Below are positions 1 through 11,370 of a stretch of 64,000 bases of DNA, in pieces. This stretch comes from Choanephora cucurbitarum (lineage: Eukaryota > Mucoromycota > Mucoromycetes > Mucorales > Choanephoraceae). The stretch lies in assembly GCA_025331435.1 (NCBI GenBank), contig JAIWNI010000011.1, positions 1 through 64,000 on the forward strand. Direction: 5' to 3'. Under the pieces are notes generated by a model. It was not told the DNA's origin, made no database searches, and saw only the letters and a program-made list of their open reading frames with translations. Every line of letters starts with the position of its first letter. The first letter of the stretch is position 1. A program made the position numbers and the translations under genes.

Positions 1-4
1 TTCG

Positions 5-546
5 TCACTTGAAATCAGTCATCCTGTAACAAAACCTTGCCTGATATTCGGCCACCAAAGTCTCCAACTCCCCTACAATGTACTTTTGGGCATCCTCCAT
101 ACTTTTGTCATGCAACTTAATTTGCTCCCTGATTCCCGACTCATTTGCCTTTGTGCTCCAATCATTTCAACCAGCGCTTGACGACTGTCAGGGCTTACCA
201 GATCCAAGGATTGTTTCACCGAGGCCAGCCAAGCTGCCAAAAATTGTAATTCTTGCATCTTCAAAGGTCTTGTCTTGGTTGTATAAACCATCATTCTGCC
301 ATACACGTACTTCATATGATTTATGGTTTGTTCCATTTCTTCATCGGGTACCTCTCCTGTAAGATGTTGAGATTGATCCGTTGGGATCCTAGGTACTTGT
401 GCTTGTGAGTTATTCATTTCAAACGAAGGATCCGCAATTTCTTCCTCCCCTTCAATCAGGTCTGGTCGAGCAGTATGAGCAGACGAGGATGAGACCGAAT
501 AGGCCATAGGAGCTTCTCCACCAGTGTAACGATTGTCGGACATCAA
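5..546 (-). pseudogene. Unrecognised protein, broken by one frameshift
   Basis: I do not recognise this family. The reading frame starts at 546 with a Met-Met-Ser-Asp-Asn N-terminus. It has a Ser-rich and acidic first 60 residues, then a predicted helical part with an MVYTTKTRPLKMQ segment. The open frame stops at 73, but from about position 150 a second frame continues without a break to a TGA at 5-7 and encodes a charged, helix-forming tail (KSMEDAQKY, GELETLVAEYQARF). That pattern suggests one indel in a once-intact gene of roughly 175-180 residues, although an assembly error is possible. It lies on the same strand as, and just beyond the 3' side of, the first Helitron. It could be a host gene next to the element, or cargo if the element ends further out. 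Function unknown. Confidence 0.45.
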
Positions 547-597
547 ACGAGAAATAAAGGCAAGTTAAATAGAGAGATTTATAAGTATAACAAGCCT

Positions 598-690
598 GTT
601 TCAAATCAAACCGCCATTGCGGTGACAAAATTTTGACCTTCGCTGCGCTATGGTAAATTTTCTCAACCTTCACTAAGGTTTGCCCGCTTC
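598..690. repeat. Foldback (hairpin) module at the 3' side of Helitron 1
   Basis: An imperfect inverted repeat. The arms GTGACAAAATTTTGACC and GGTAAATTTTCTCAAC pair around a core with CGCTGCGC and CTATGG. Read on the minus strand it resembles the modules at 10260-10410 and 22351-22500, which lie just downstream of the other two Helitron helicases, with shared GTGAAGGT, TTACCATAGCGCAG and CACCGCAA blocks. It may be part of the Helitron 3' terminus or a separate small hairpin element that is abundant in this genome. Confidence 0.6.
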
Positions 691-794
691 GCTGTTGAAA
701 CCGGCTTGCACTTCGCAGTGGGCTGTTTTGCCTAATCCGAATAGCATGACAATGTGGGGGCCCCACTCGAATTTTTTTTGGACCTTCGCGACGG

Positions 795-876
795 TATAAA
801 ATAGCCCCTAAGCAGCGCTTTGTGTATTTTACACCTTTGCTTTGGTGAAAAAAAAACGGGTCCTGGGGTAGCTTTA
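795..876. repeat. Second short repeat family plus conserved GCTACCCC box
   Basis: Positions 795-832 hold a short hairpin-like unit (TAAAATAGCCCC followed by TGTGTATTTTA) that recurs at 14902-14953. Positions 843-876, read on the minus strand, contain AAAGCTACCCC, then GGAC, CGT and a T tract. The same block follows the Helitron 2 helicase at 10218-10252. A shared block at the same relative place in two Helitrons on opposite strands marks it as part of the element rather than the flank. Positions 877-1143, between this block and the helicase stop, show nothing else. Confidence 0.5.
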
Positions 877-1143
877 AAAATCCGAGTTTATCTTTTGATA
901 ATGGATTGAGCTTCTCAATATGAATTTCAGTTAACCTTTTTAGTGCCTTTAAAAACTTAGTTTAGAATGACATTGAGATATTATGTTGAATCAAATGTCT
1001 ATTCATAGATGGCATAATGAATTTATTGGCCATAGTATTTTACATATCGTATGGTGCATAGAGAAAAATTTTAAGAATTGCATGAGGCATTGTAAAAGGT
1101 TCAGAAGATATAAGCATATAGAAATTAAAGGATTGTAGAAGTG

Positions 1144-4100
1144 TTAGTTGCGAATGATTTCAGTATAGACAATATTTAACGTATATTGACCTTCTCCAAA
1201 GGCCAGAGTTGATGTAGGTGCAGTGATTACGATTTTGATGTCTTCTGGTTTTTTTACTTGAGAGAGAACAACATAGAGTTGACCATGTGAGAAGACATGA
1301 TCAGGTAAGTATAGACCTACTGAATCCAAAGTTTGGCCTTGAGACATATTGATAGTCATGGCAAAAGCTGGACGGATCGGAAACTGACACCGTTTAAATC
1401 CAACACCAACTTGCTCAATGGTTGTATGGATGTTAATTCTGGGGATGATGAAAGGCGTACCTTTGTGAGGACCTGTTGCAACTTCAACTTAAATTAAATG
1501 AGGCATAAAAGTCTTACAAATCAACCTGGTGCCATTGCACACACCTTGAGAAGGAGCAAGATTTCTCAACATCATCGCAGGAGATCCAACTTTTAGTTTC
1601 AATCTATGAGGTGGTATGCTACCACAGTCCAAAGAATTAAGAAATTTAGGAAGAAATTCTAACGCATCATCTTCATTCAAAGCATCAACAATGCTCAAGT
1701 ATTCGGTATAGTCACCTGGAAACTTTTCAAGTAGAGAAGTCTTGACTTCAGTAATATTGACGTTAGCTGGCGTTAGAATAGCCCTCAGTATCAAGTTGTC
1801 AGGATGGATGTTTTCTGCTCGTTCGAAATCGTTATACACATACTTACAAAGATCAGAAAGACTGTTTCCAAGTAAAAGCAAACTAATTGGAATAGAAATA
1901 AAGCTTGTAGAAGGTAAGACAGGATAAGACCTATTACCAATAGAAACAAGAAAAGAAGAAAATTCTTGCAATGTTTGAGCCAAGTTTGAGTCGTCAGAAG
2001 ACATGGCCTGTTGTACTCTCATATTAGTAGTAAGTCTAAGAGCTTGTACATAACTCCAAAGAGGTGAGGTCAAGACACTTGCTTCTATGATATCTTCTTT
2101 GCTTCCACGGGGAACAACAGGTAATACTTGTCGAAAGTCACCACCAAACACAATGAGTTTCCCACCAAAAGGAACATTGGCAAGTCTTTCGTCTTTTTGC
2201 TTCTTAATGTCTTTGAATGACCTATCGACAGTTTCAAGAACATCACGACTAATCATTGAGGCTTCATCCCATACGATTAGAGCGGAAATTGCTACTTAAT
2301 GAGTCGCAGGTAACTTGGGTCTCATATTGCAAATGGAAGCAATACTACAGTCCGAAGGTATTTTAAACATGGAATGTGCTGTACGACTACCCTTTAATAA
2401 GAGTGCAGTTGTTCCACTGACTGCAATTGAACGAGCGAAGTTGTTTGTTCGTCGAATGGCATGCAACATAGCATTGAAAAGGTAAGTTTTACCGGTTCCA
2501 CCTGGACCATCAAGGAAGAAAAGATTGTTGCTAAGATGAACTGGGGCGACATCATCTATACGTTGGCCTCTTTCAAATGCAGCAATGATTGTGTTAAATA
2601 TTAATCGCTAATTTTCGTTAAAAGACAAGTTTGAGGGGTCAAACGGAGACATCATTGCTTCCCGACAAAGTTTATGTTGCTCTTGCTCATTCTTATTGAT
2701 ATTTTGGCCATCATATGTACGACAATTTCTTGTATCAACAGTAGGCAATTTAAATCCATTAAATTTTGTAATGGAAGCATTTTGAGCATTCAAGATGTCG
2801 TCAATATCCAAGAGGGAATTGCCATATGCAACCTTTCTCATTTCATCCGTTAAAACGGGTAACTCATCTGTCAAATAAGATCTTTGAGCCATTAGATAGT
2901 CGTCTAAGAGATTATCTTTGTGCGAGATCCAGAGTCGAAATGGATCCGCTGGTTCACAAAACTAAAGAATAACAGTAAACAGTTTTCTTGGCATTACACC
3001 AGACTTGAAGGTATTTGCACCCAGCAAACAAAGATCCCATTGCTCGTCGTCAGCTAATGGACCTTTAGCTCAATCTGCATCTTAAAAAGTGGTATACAAT
3101 ACCCCGCTGACAGTTCTAATGTCTTCGAAGCTTGTTGCTTCACGGACATGGTTCAATGACATACAAAGATAGAATTTTTCTGGTTCTCTTGGAGATACCG
3201 AGTAAATTCTACCGATCGTTTCGTGTAGACCTCTTTGTCTTTCTTTCCATTTGCATTCCCTTTTGTGCCAAGTGTAATATTTAGGAAACTCAGGGTAGAA
3301 AAATTGACGTCCATAAGGATCCACTCAATTACATTCAAACCAAGCGCTAAGTGTCGTATTTCTGGTAGCAGTATTTGATGTCAAGACGTCTTGCAAATCT
3401 GTGCCTTTGTAAAAATCGCAGCCTGATGCCCTGGAAGAAGTATACCTAAACGTTGATGATGAGGATACTCTTTGTGAAGTGAAAACCTAAAGATATGCCA
3501 TGCAGCTTTAGGTGCTGAAACATAACGTGCGTCTACAAAATTGTTTATCTCATCATGCACAATTGCATGCTGATTGTCGGCATTTTGTTGTTGACTGTTA
3601 TTATTGATGACTACATTTGCTCTATCATGACCTTCGTAGACATATTTATAGATATATTTGACAGCCAAGACGGTACTGCAAACCTCTACATTGATATGTG
3701 CATAAGACTTGGTACATAAGTAAATATTATGGGTTATACGCAAGAATTGTCCAACAAAACACCATTTCTTCTCCTCACACATTTACCATCCCTTCTTCTT
3801 CTATAAACCGGATAGCCGGACTCAGCAGTAACAGTGGCCTCAACCAATTTCCTAGGAAATCCCTTCGAATATTTGCTGTCTTTCATAAACACAGCTCTAA
3901 GATCGAGAGAGGCACATGGGCCGTGCATCATGTTTTTTGAGACAGTGGCATGTGCCAAAGGAGACTGATTGCGATCAGGGATTTCAGCAGAAACCACTTT
4001 GTCATAGTCATCTGCATTTCTCAACTTGTCTTCAGGTCTTAAAATAATCAATATATGGGCATGAGGTAGCCCACGTTTTTGGAATTCAATGACTACTGAC

Positions 4101-5250
4101 ATGACCAATTACCTTTCCCAAAATATGATTTTTCGTAAGGTCATTCATCAACTTCCTTGTACTTTCAAACGAAAGACTCTAGTACACAAATCCGGTCTGT
4201 CAGCAGCACTTTGACCGAACAAAAGCTCATTCGTGATTTCAAGCCAGGTTGGGTTGCAATGTGAATGTAATAAAGTAGTCTGGCTTGCCAAGCCTTCTTA
4301 CGATACTCATTGAATCTTGGTAAAGCTGGAGCCATGTGTCTAGGTCCACTAATGAAAGTGCTCGGAAGAATGACTTTAAACCAGAGAGAGTTGGCATTAG
4401 GTATCGTCATGAGCGACTGCATCTTGGAGCCCACGGTATAACTCAATTCGAAGGCTAGATTGGTTGTTACGAATGAAATTCAATCAGAATTGCTCAATCT
4501 TAGCATACATATCAACAATGTATTGGATGAAAAAGCTTTCCGTACAAATGAAGATGATGAGTTGAGCCTCTATACATAAGGCGAAAACTGTAATAATGCA
4601 TTGCAGTTACTCTTACTCCACTCAATGACACACAGTCCTTATTACAACCATGTTGACCATCCGGGAAAAGCAAGACATATGCCATAGGGGCCATACATTT
4701 GATTCAACTCACTGATTCTTTGAAGTCCTCCATCCTTAGGTCGAATGACTATATCCCTATGCTTGGCTTGCTCATCTTCTTGACGTCTACCATTACCCAG
4801 AAGAAGAATACCAATCTCAGTCGAATTGGTAGGTGCATTGTATCTTTTAGGGTCAGGTGCACCCTCAGCTGTGAAGACCATTGAAACACCACTAACTTGG
4901 TCCGGATTTCTCGTCAACAAATTGGGCCATAGTTCTGAAATCCTTAACAATAGGATTATTGTCATGCATAGGACTTTACACCTGCTCTAATGTTTGAACA
5001 TCGAGATGATTGGCAACCGAGTGTCTATTGTTATTCTCGTTGCTTGCATCAAATACCTAGATTTGAGCAAAAGCGGGTACTGCATTCTCAGCTGGAAGAA
5101 GGGATCCGATTCTATGGTAAATGTTTCCATGAATTCTGAATGCATATGCACCACCTCTAGAGTTTTGGACACTGCTATCCAAGTTTACGCCCATTGATAC
5201 AAAGCCAGGAGCGGTATTGTAGCCACGTGCATCTCTATATATTTAAAATA
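1144..5250 (-). pseudogene. Helitron 1 Rep-helicase, fragmented
   Basis: Coding remnants of one Helitron transposase, split over at least ten frame fragments. Recognisable pieces in order are the pre-Rep block (4987-5200), a VILPSTFISGPRHM block (about 4310-4400), the HUH motif GLPHAHILII (about 4030-4080), the tyrosine region VKYIYKYVYEGHD (about 3620-3670), Walker A DGPGGTGKTYLFN (about 2475-2520), Walker B IVWDEASM (about 2245-2285), the GGDFRQVLPV motif (about 2115-2155) and the C-terminal INMSQGQTLDSVGLYLP motif (about 1300-1355). The HUH histidines survive, but several stops and frameshifts, including stops inside the Rep and before Walker B, rule out a full-length product. It is older than Helitron 3 judging by lesion density. 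Confidence 0.9.
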
Positions 5251-5270
5251 ATGGTGCCCTCTAAAAAGTT

Positions 5271-5438
5271 ACTGTTCGCAGTCACAATAATCAATAATAT
5301 CTTTTTGGACCTGATTTTTGGCTCCACCTAACGTTTTAATATTTCAAGCACAAACAAATAGGTCTGAGGATAGTCATTCCGTGAAGCTATTTATCTAACT
5401 TTTGCCCCCTTTGCATAGAATACAAAAAAAAAACAAAA
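5271..5438. other. Junction between two head-to-head Helitrons
   Basis: Short stretch between the recognisable 5' parts of Helitrons 1 and 2. It must contain both 5' ends unless they are truncated. I see no inverted repeat or coding block here. Immediately before the Helitron 2 start there is an A-rich run (about 5417-5435). Confidence 0.4.
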
Positions 5439-8400
5439 TGACTGAAAGAATTTGTCCTCACTGTATACAATCCTGGCCATGTACGCCACACTCATCGCGA
5501 CTGTGATGCTAATGTCCAACGTACCTGCGTCAGCTGTCGACAAGAGGGTCATCGCTTCAACACCCACTATTCCTGTCCCAACAATTCTAAAATTGTTACG
5601 TCGGTTTAACACATAGAAGACGAGGCTGAAGAAGTCCCTACACGCATCTCTAACCAATTCGTTTGTAACTCCAGTGGCAGCTCAACTCATCGCCGCAAAA
5701 CAAGTCGTAGATGTCCTTTTTATGAGCACAGTAGACATATGGCAGCTCGAGACCCAACTAAGATTCCGAATGAGAGAGACGATTTAGGTCAGATTAATAT
5801 AGTTTGCTCTAAATGCAATGCTTTTATGTAAATTGAGGAGCGTACTTCACATTCAAGTAAAATTCGCCCACAATTTCAATTATGTTGTTGTAGCGGATCA
5901 GCTGTTCTTGAACCATTAAGTGCAACACCACAAGTTTTAGCTTCTTTGTTGACAGGAAGTGACCAACAATCAATTGAGTTCAAGGAGAACATCAGATCAT
6001 ACAACAGTTCTCTCAGTTTTGCTTCATTGGGTGTAAAACTTGATTTGAGTCTTGCAAACATGAGATCTGGTAACTCACCTTTCGCATTCAAGGCAGTCCC
6101 TACCACTTGATTGGATCTGCTCTCCCTGAGGATGGAGAAGCACCCTAGTTTGCTCAAATTTATATTCACGATGTGGCCAATGAGCTTCAAAACAGAGCGT
6201 CCAATTTTTCTGAAATGAATTTGGATACTTTAAGACAGCTTCAAGACTTGATGCATACTATGAACCCATTTGTTGAGTTGCATAGAAATATGCTCCAAAT
6301 TGCTGAAGAACAACACAACAATAACAATGGCCTAAATGGATTGAATGAAGTCAAGATAATCTTTCGTGCTGAAGGTTTGCCTAATAGAAGAAGATACAAC
6401 AGGCCTACTGGGGATTCTAAGATCGGGGTCATTACTGTTGGTGGTGAAAGATATTCCAATAACGAGACTACTACAAACCGGGGTGTAGTTGTTCAATTGA
6501 AAGGTGATGGATCTCTTTCAATAATAAGTGAAACCAATCAGTTTTATGACTCTTTGCATTACGTCCTGCTGCATCCAGATGGAACTGCTGCAGGGAACAT
6601 TGAGACGAGAAGTATTGTTGAGCCATACAACAAAATATCGGCTATGGCATACTGTAGCTCTCGATTGATGGTTAGACCCAATACGGGAAACCTTCTTCAC
6701 CTTTTTGGTAAACTGTTCCATAAGTATATTGTTGACATGTACGCAAAAATGGAGCAAGGTCGATTGTCTTTCATTCGACACCATCAAAAGCAATTACGAT
6801 CTGAATCGTATCAAGGCTTAGAAAATGCATTGAATAGTAATGACGGTGCAACTTCTTTGGAGCAACTGGGTCAACGAATCATTTTGCCTTCTTCTTTTGT
6901 TGGCGGTCCAAGACACATGCATCAGAACCACCAAGATGCTATGAGCATTGTTCGTCGCTTCGGTAAACCAGATCTTTTCATTACTGTAACCTGCAATCCA
7001 ACTTGGCCACAAATCCAACGAGAACTTCAAAATAGACAAAAAGTTTCACATCGTCCAGATCTTTGTGCTCAATCGAATTTCTGAGGAAATCACAAAGGGT
7101 CATTTATTTAGTAGAGTTGTTGGATATGTCTACACCATTGAGTTTCAAAAGCGTGGCTTGCCACATGCTCATATGCTTTTTATTCTTCATCCTAATGATA
7201 AGCCAATTACTGTCGAAGACTATGATGCTATGATCTCAGCCGAAATCCCTGACCCAAACATTCATCCCCTTGCCCATGAAACTGTTACCAAGAATATGGT
7301 TTATGGTCCATGTGGCGTACTCAACCCAAACTCGCCCTGTATGAAAGATGGAGAATTTACAAAGCAGTTTCCCAAGAGATTCTCGCCTGACACAAAAGTC
7401 AATGCTTCTGGAGGTTATCCTGAATACATGAGACGTAACAACAGCACTTCAATTTTAAAAATGATTAGAGGAAACCAAATGTTAAGCATTGATAACAGAT
7501 GGATTGTCCCGCACAATTCATATCTTATTAGCAAGTTCAATGCTCACATTAACGTTGAGTCACGTGCCTCAATAGATGCTATTAAGTACGTATTCAAATA
7601 CGTCTATAAGGGTCATGATAGAGCAGCTGTTACTCTTGAGGAAAGAAACGAAATCAAGCTGTACCTCGACGCAAGATACGTTTCGGCCCCTGAGGCATGC
7701 TGGAGATTATTTCATTATCATCTTCATAAAGAATACCCAGCACATCAACGCTTACAGGTACACTTGGAGAATGAACAAACTGTGTATTATGATGAAGAAG
7801 AGGACATAAACACTGTAATGCAAAGGGCAGCCTCACAAGACACAACGCTCACCGCCTGGATGAAGACGAACAGAACCGATCCTGCTGTTGGAACCATTCT
7901 GTATCCTAACTTTCCGGATCATTATGTCTGGCATAGCAGTGGTAACCGACATTGGACTTCAAGAAAAAATGACAATACAATTGGTCGTATCTACACAGTA
8001 TCACCCAAGCAAGCTGAAAAGTACTACCTTCGTATGCTTCTCTACCATATTCCTGGTGCCCAATGCTTTGCTGATATGAGAACTGTTGATGGAGTTATTT
8101 ATCCTACCTACCAATTGGCAGCAGAAGCGCTTGAGTTACTTGAATCAGACAACTAATGGGAGCATTGTATGGCTGAAGCAGCTGTTTTTCAATCTGCAAA
8201 TTCACTTAGACATCTCTTTTGTACAATCCTTGCCTTTTGCTTTCCTGCAAATCCATTCGTGCTGTTTACTAAGTTCAAGAATGACTTGTCAGATGACTAC
8301 TTGCATAAGCTACAGAACGACGATTCAGTAGATCCCGCGATGATAGACATTGAGAAAAGAGCTCATGACCACTGTCTTCTTGAGTTGGACGAAATCCTTT

Positions 8401-10099
8401 GAGGCTAATTTTGCATCGTTCTCCGTACGTATTACAGATTTCAAATACCTGTTGAAGACACAAGATCGGGTGTTGTGTATGATGCTACAGTACCGATCAT
8501 GATAAGAGAGCAACAACGTGTGATTGCTATTGCTCAATCAAAGCCAGACGATGTTGACGAATCTCAGTTCAATCCTGATCAGCTTTTGGCATACCGGGCT
8601 TATATAAGCGCATATCAGGAAACTGAATTGTGTTCTCCCATTGGCGGGATGTTCTTTGTTGATGGTCCTGGCGGAACAGGTAAAACTTCTCTGTTTAATG
8701 CTTTGCTAAACAAGGTTAGAAGAAATGGTGGTATTGCTCTTGCTGTTGCTTCCAGTGGCACTGCATCTCTTTTGATGGAAGGAGGAAGAACAGCTCATTC
8801 AACGCTTAAGATCCCCTTGAAAGTCGATGGAACCTCAATGTTTAGTATCAAGCCAGATAGCGATACAGCTCTACTCTTGAGAATACCTAAGCTCATCATT
8901 TGGGACGAAGCTTCAATGATCAGTAGAGAGGTTTATGAAGCCGTAGACAAAACATTTCGTGATGTTTTCAAGGTTGATAATCCTACTTTTGCAAAAATTT
9001 CTTTTGGTGGTTGTCTTTTTGTGTTCGGTGGTGACTTCAGACAAATTTTGCCTGTAATTCCAGAAGGCAGTAAGAATGATACCGTAAAAGCATGTTTCAA
9101 TATGTCTTTCCTCTGGCAATATATTACGGTATTGAAGCTTTGAGTTAATATGCGAGTCAAACAAGCTCTTAGCCTTGATAATCCCAGTCTTGCTCAACAA
9201 TTACAGACTTTTGCAGACTATCTTCTTGATATTGGGGATTTCAAAGTTGAAACTCTTTCAATCAATACTGATCTGGATTCAACTAAAACTGATCTGATTA
9301 AGCTTCCAGAAGCTATGATCGTTCCTGGTAATAACCTGATCAATCTCCTGAAAAGTCTTTACCCTGGCTTATGTAACACACCACCAACAATTGACAAGAA
9401 CTCTTTGATGTCGTCAGCTGTCTTGGCAACTAAAAACAAAGATGTAGCTGTCATCAACAATCTGTTGCTTGATATTATTCCAGGTGATAGTCAAACGTAC
9501 TATAGTGCAGACAAAGCAAAAAATTTAGATGATCAACAACTTGCACCACCTGAGTTACTCAAATCAATTGAAACGGGTTCTTTGCCCCCACATGCCCTAA
9601 CTCTAAAGATAGGTGGCCCATCATGTGTTTGCGTAATCTCAATCCCAGCCAAGGGCTTTGTAATAGTACACGTTTAATCGTCAAATGCCTGCTTTCAAAT
9701 GTAATTGAAGCTTGCATTGCTACTGGGGCTCATGCTGGCACTGTGGTCTATATTCCAAGAATTAAGATCCACACCGACAATGATCCTTCTGTCTTGATCT
9801 CTTTTGAAAGATATCAATTTCCTGCACGACTTGCATTTGGTATGACAATTAACATAGCTCAGGGACAAACTCTGGATAATCTTGGTTTATATCTTCCAAA
9901 CCATGTTTTTGATCACGGCCAACTGTATGTAGCCTTATCTAAAGTCAAGACTCCTGAATCAATTAAAATAATGGTGGACAGTAGTTGTGATTTAAAGCTT
10001 CCACGATCTATTCAGTCATCAAATAATACATATACTCGCAATGTTGTCTATACAGAAGTCATCAAAGACTATGATTCTGACGCTGATATGCAACTTTAA
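5439..10099 (+). pseudogene. Helitron 2 Rep-helicase, moderately decayed
   Basis: Largest open pieces are 6173-7084 (pre-Rep and N-terminal Rep), 7065-8156 (HUH Rep), 8475-9143 and 9150-9677 (helicase) and 9623-10099 (helicase C-terminus). The HUH motif GLPHAHM has its histidines encoded at 7164-7172. The tyrosine region IKYVFKYVYKGHD is at about 7579-7620, Walker A DGPGGTGKT at 8661-8687, Walker B LIIWDEASM at about 8893-8920, and TINIAQGQTLDNLGLYLP at about 9844-9900. Lesions visible by eye are a frameshift near 5470 in the first knuckle, an in-frame TAA after CNAFM (about 5830), a TGA near 6110, a frameshift near 7060, a TAA at 8154-8156, breaks around 8400-8475, a TGA at 9141-9143 and a frameshift near 9620. 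The piece at 8169-8402 (AEAAVFQSANSLRHLF) bridges Rep and helicase. Catalytic motifs look intact, so it was active in the past. Confidence 0.9.
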
Positions 10100-10259
10100 A
10101 CAAAAATGTTCTATTGAATTGATAATAAACTTCGCTCTTTTACAAATTGTGATCTCAATTCCTAACAAAATCGTCTCATTTAGTTTCATCCAAAAGAACT
10201 CTTATTAGCTATAATTTGAAAAGCTACCCCGGGACACGTGTTTTTTTTACCGTAGCAAA

Positions 10260-10410
10260 CAAGCCTGCGGCGGCACGAGCATCTTACAAAGCGCAACGTA
10301 CCGAACCATAGTGAAGGTCGACAAAACTTACCATAACTGCGCTATGGTAAATTTTATCACCGCAACGGAGGTTTGGTGTCTAACATACTCGTTTTTCTCA
10401 AATTCTTTGC
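10260..10410. repeat. Foldback module 3' of Helitron 2
   Basis: Imperfect inverted repeat. The outer arms are CACGAGCATCTTACAAA and, on the other side, TTAGACACC followed by TAACATACTCG. The inner arms GACAAAACTTACCAT and ATGGTAAATTTTATC flank a CTGCGC core. The left arm with its preceding AAGCCTGCGGC is nearly identical to 22351-22381 beside Helitron 3. Confidence 0.65.
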
Positions 10411-10502
10411 TTCGGTTATCGTTGTTTTGCAACAAATCTGCAATTAACTCTGGTGTAGGTGGCAAAGGATTCAAGACATATTTGCCCAAACCTCAACAAA
10501 GT

Positions 10503-10546
10503 TCACTACGGCTCAGATTTTGCCCTTGGTGACATAATTTTATGTC
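10503..10546. repeat. CACTACGGCTCA block with palindrome, also at 15.56-15.62 kb
   Basis: CACTACGGCTCAGATTTT is followed by a perfect 16-nt palindrome (10531-10546). The same two blocks occur in the same order on the minus strand at 15623 down to 15561. A small 3' hairpin is typical of Helitron ends, so this may be the true 3' terminal signal, but I could not find an adjacent CTRR. Confidence 0.45.
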
Positions 10547-10621
10547 AAAAATGAACAATATTTTTTAAGGTTTTTAGGCGTTATATACTCAACTGAGTTT
10601 GAAAAACGCCTATTGGAAACG

Positions 10622-10652
10622 TTCTGTCTGTCTGTCTGTCTGTCTGTCTGTC
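10622..10652. repeat. (CTGT)n microsatellite
   Basis: About seven uninterrupted CTGT tetranucleotide units, read directly from the sequence. It lies between the Helitron 2 3' flank and the endonuclease remnant. Confidence 0.9.
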
Positions 10653-10723
10653 CCAGTTTTCGGTGTTTGAAATATTTAAATAAAAATTAAAAGAAAAAAG
10701 ACAAGCCGTCGAAGGTTTTATTG

Positions 10724-11370
10724 CTAAGATTGTGTGCACTCAATGTAAATAGGGTAGAGTGGTGATGGAGTCAAGCTCACATAATACCCCGTGTTTTCTA
10801 ACTCAAAGTTTGAGAAAACTTCGTCAATTTTTGTGTTGTAGATAGTTGATGGCTTGTCCATCGTTCTAGATGCTAGTCCAAATGAAGAGAAGAAGTTTCT
10901 CATTCTCTCTGCTCTTCTTGATGCTTGCAAGAAGCTGATGTTAAAATCACTAACTATTAAACATCTGCTAAAGCCTGAACTTAAGATAGGCGTCAAAGTC
11001 TCTATTAATTTATCAGCGCTTGTTCTTGAAGCTGCATAGAGTCATAGAATTAATGACTCTCAGTAAACAAAGTGTGATACTGCTATTACAGCTTTTCTAT
11101 TCACATCTATAACCACTGAATTGTTTCTTGTAACTTCGCTGGTTAGAACGGCTTTAACAAGGCAACATGTTCCAAAGCAAATCATCTGTTTCGAGGACAG
11201 TTTGCTCTTGCTATTGGCACAAAAGATGGTACTTCTATCAGATCTTGACTATTAGTCCACGTCTCACTGAACAAGAGAACATCGCTTTGTTGATAGCAGT
11301 TATCTACTGAAATTTGGTCCTTATGTGCGGATAGGCTCTGGATATTGTGATATAGTATTTGCACTAAACT
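10724..11370 (-). pseudogene. AP-endonuclease-like (EEP) domain remnant, retroelement type
   Basis: Two minus-strand pieces look like the start and end of an exonuclease-endonuclease-phosphatase domain of the kind found in LINEs. The piece at 11182-11364 has YHNIQSLSAHKDQI and SDVLLFSETWTN, matching the N-terminal Asn and catalytic Glu motifs of the family. The piece at 10724-10996 has VSDFNI, matching the G/S-DFN catalytic motif, and then DKPSTIYNTKIDEVFSN. The stretch between them is out of frame with several stops. It is on the strand opposite to Helitron 2, so it is probably an independent LINE remnant. Helentron-type elements can carry an endonuclease, but there it is fused after the helicase on the same strand. 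Confidence 0.6.

Larger units (their letters stand above)
598..5270 (-). mobile_element. Helitron 1, decayed Rep-helicase element
   Basis: A rolling-circle transposon on the minus strand. Reading from about 5270 down, it has the conserved pre-Rep segment (GAYAFRIHGN at about 5130-5160), the HUH replication-initiator domain and a Pif1-type helicase. The 3' flank carries the GCTACCCC box and foldback module also found beside Helitron 2. The 5' part upstream of the pre-Rep block is not recognisable beyond about 5270. The element lies head-to-head with Helitron 2, with only about 170 bp between their recognisable parts. Exact termini (5' TC, 3' CTRR) could not be fixed by eye. Confidence 0.85.
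5439..10550 (+). mobile_element. Helitron 2, Rep-helicase element with zinc-knuckle N-terminus
   Basis: Plus-strand rolling-circle transposon. The order is two CCHC zinc knuckles (5450-5580), a conserved cysteine segment ending CSKCNAFM (about 5808-5830), the pre-Rep block FKENIRSYNSSLSFASLG, the HUH Rep, and a Pif1-type helicase ending at 10099. Downstream come the GCTACCCC box (10218-10252), a foldback module (10260-10410) and a segment with the palindrome GACATAATTTTATGTC (10531-10546) that is shared with the Helitron fragment at 15.56-15.62 kb. The 3' boundary is therefore put near 10550, but this is an inference. Confidence 0.88.
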
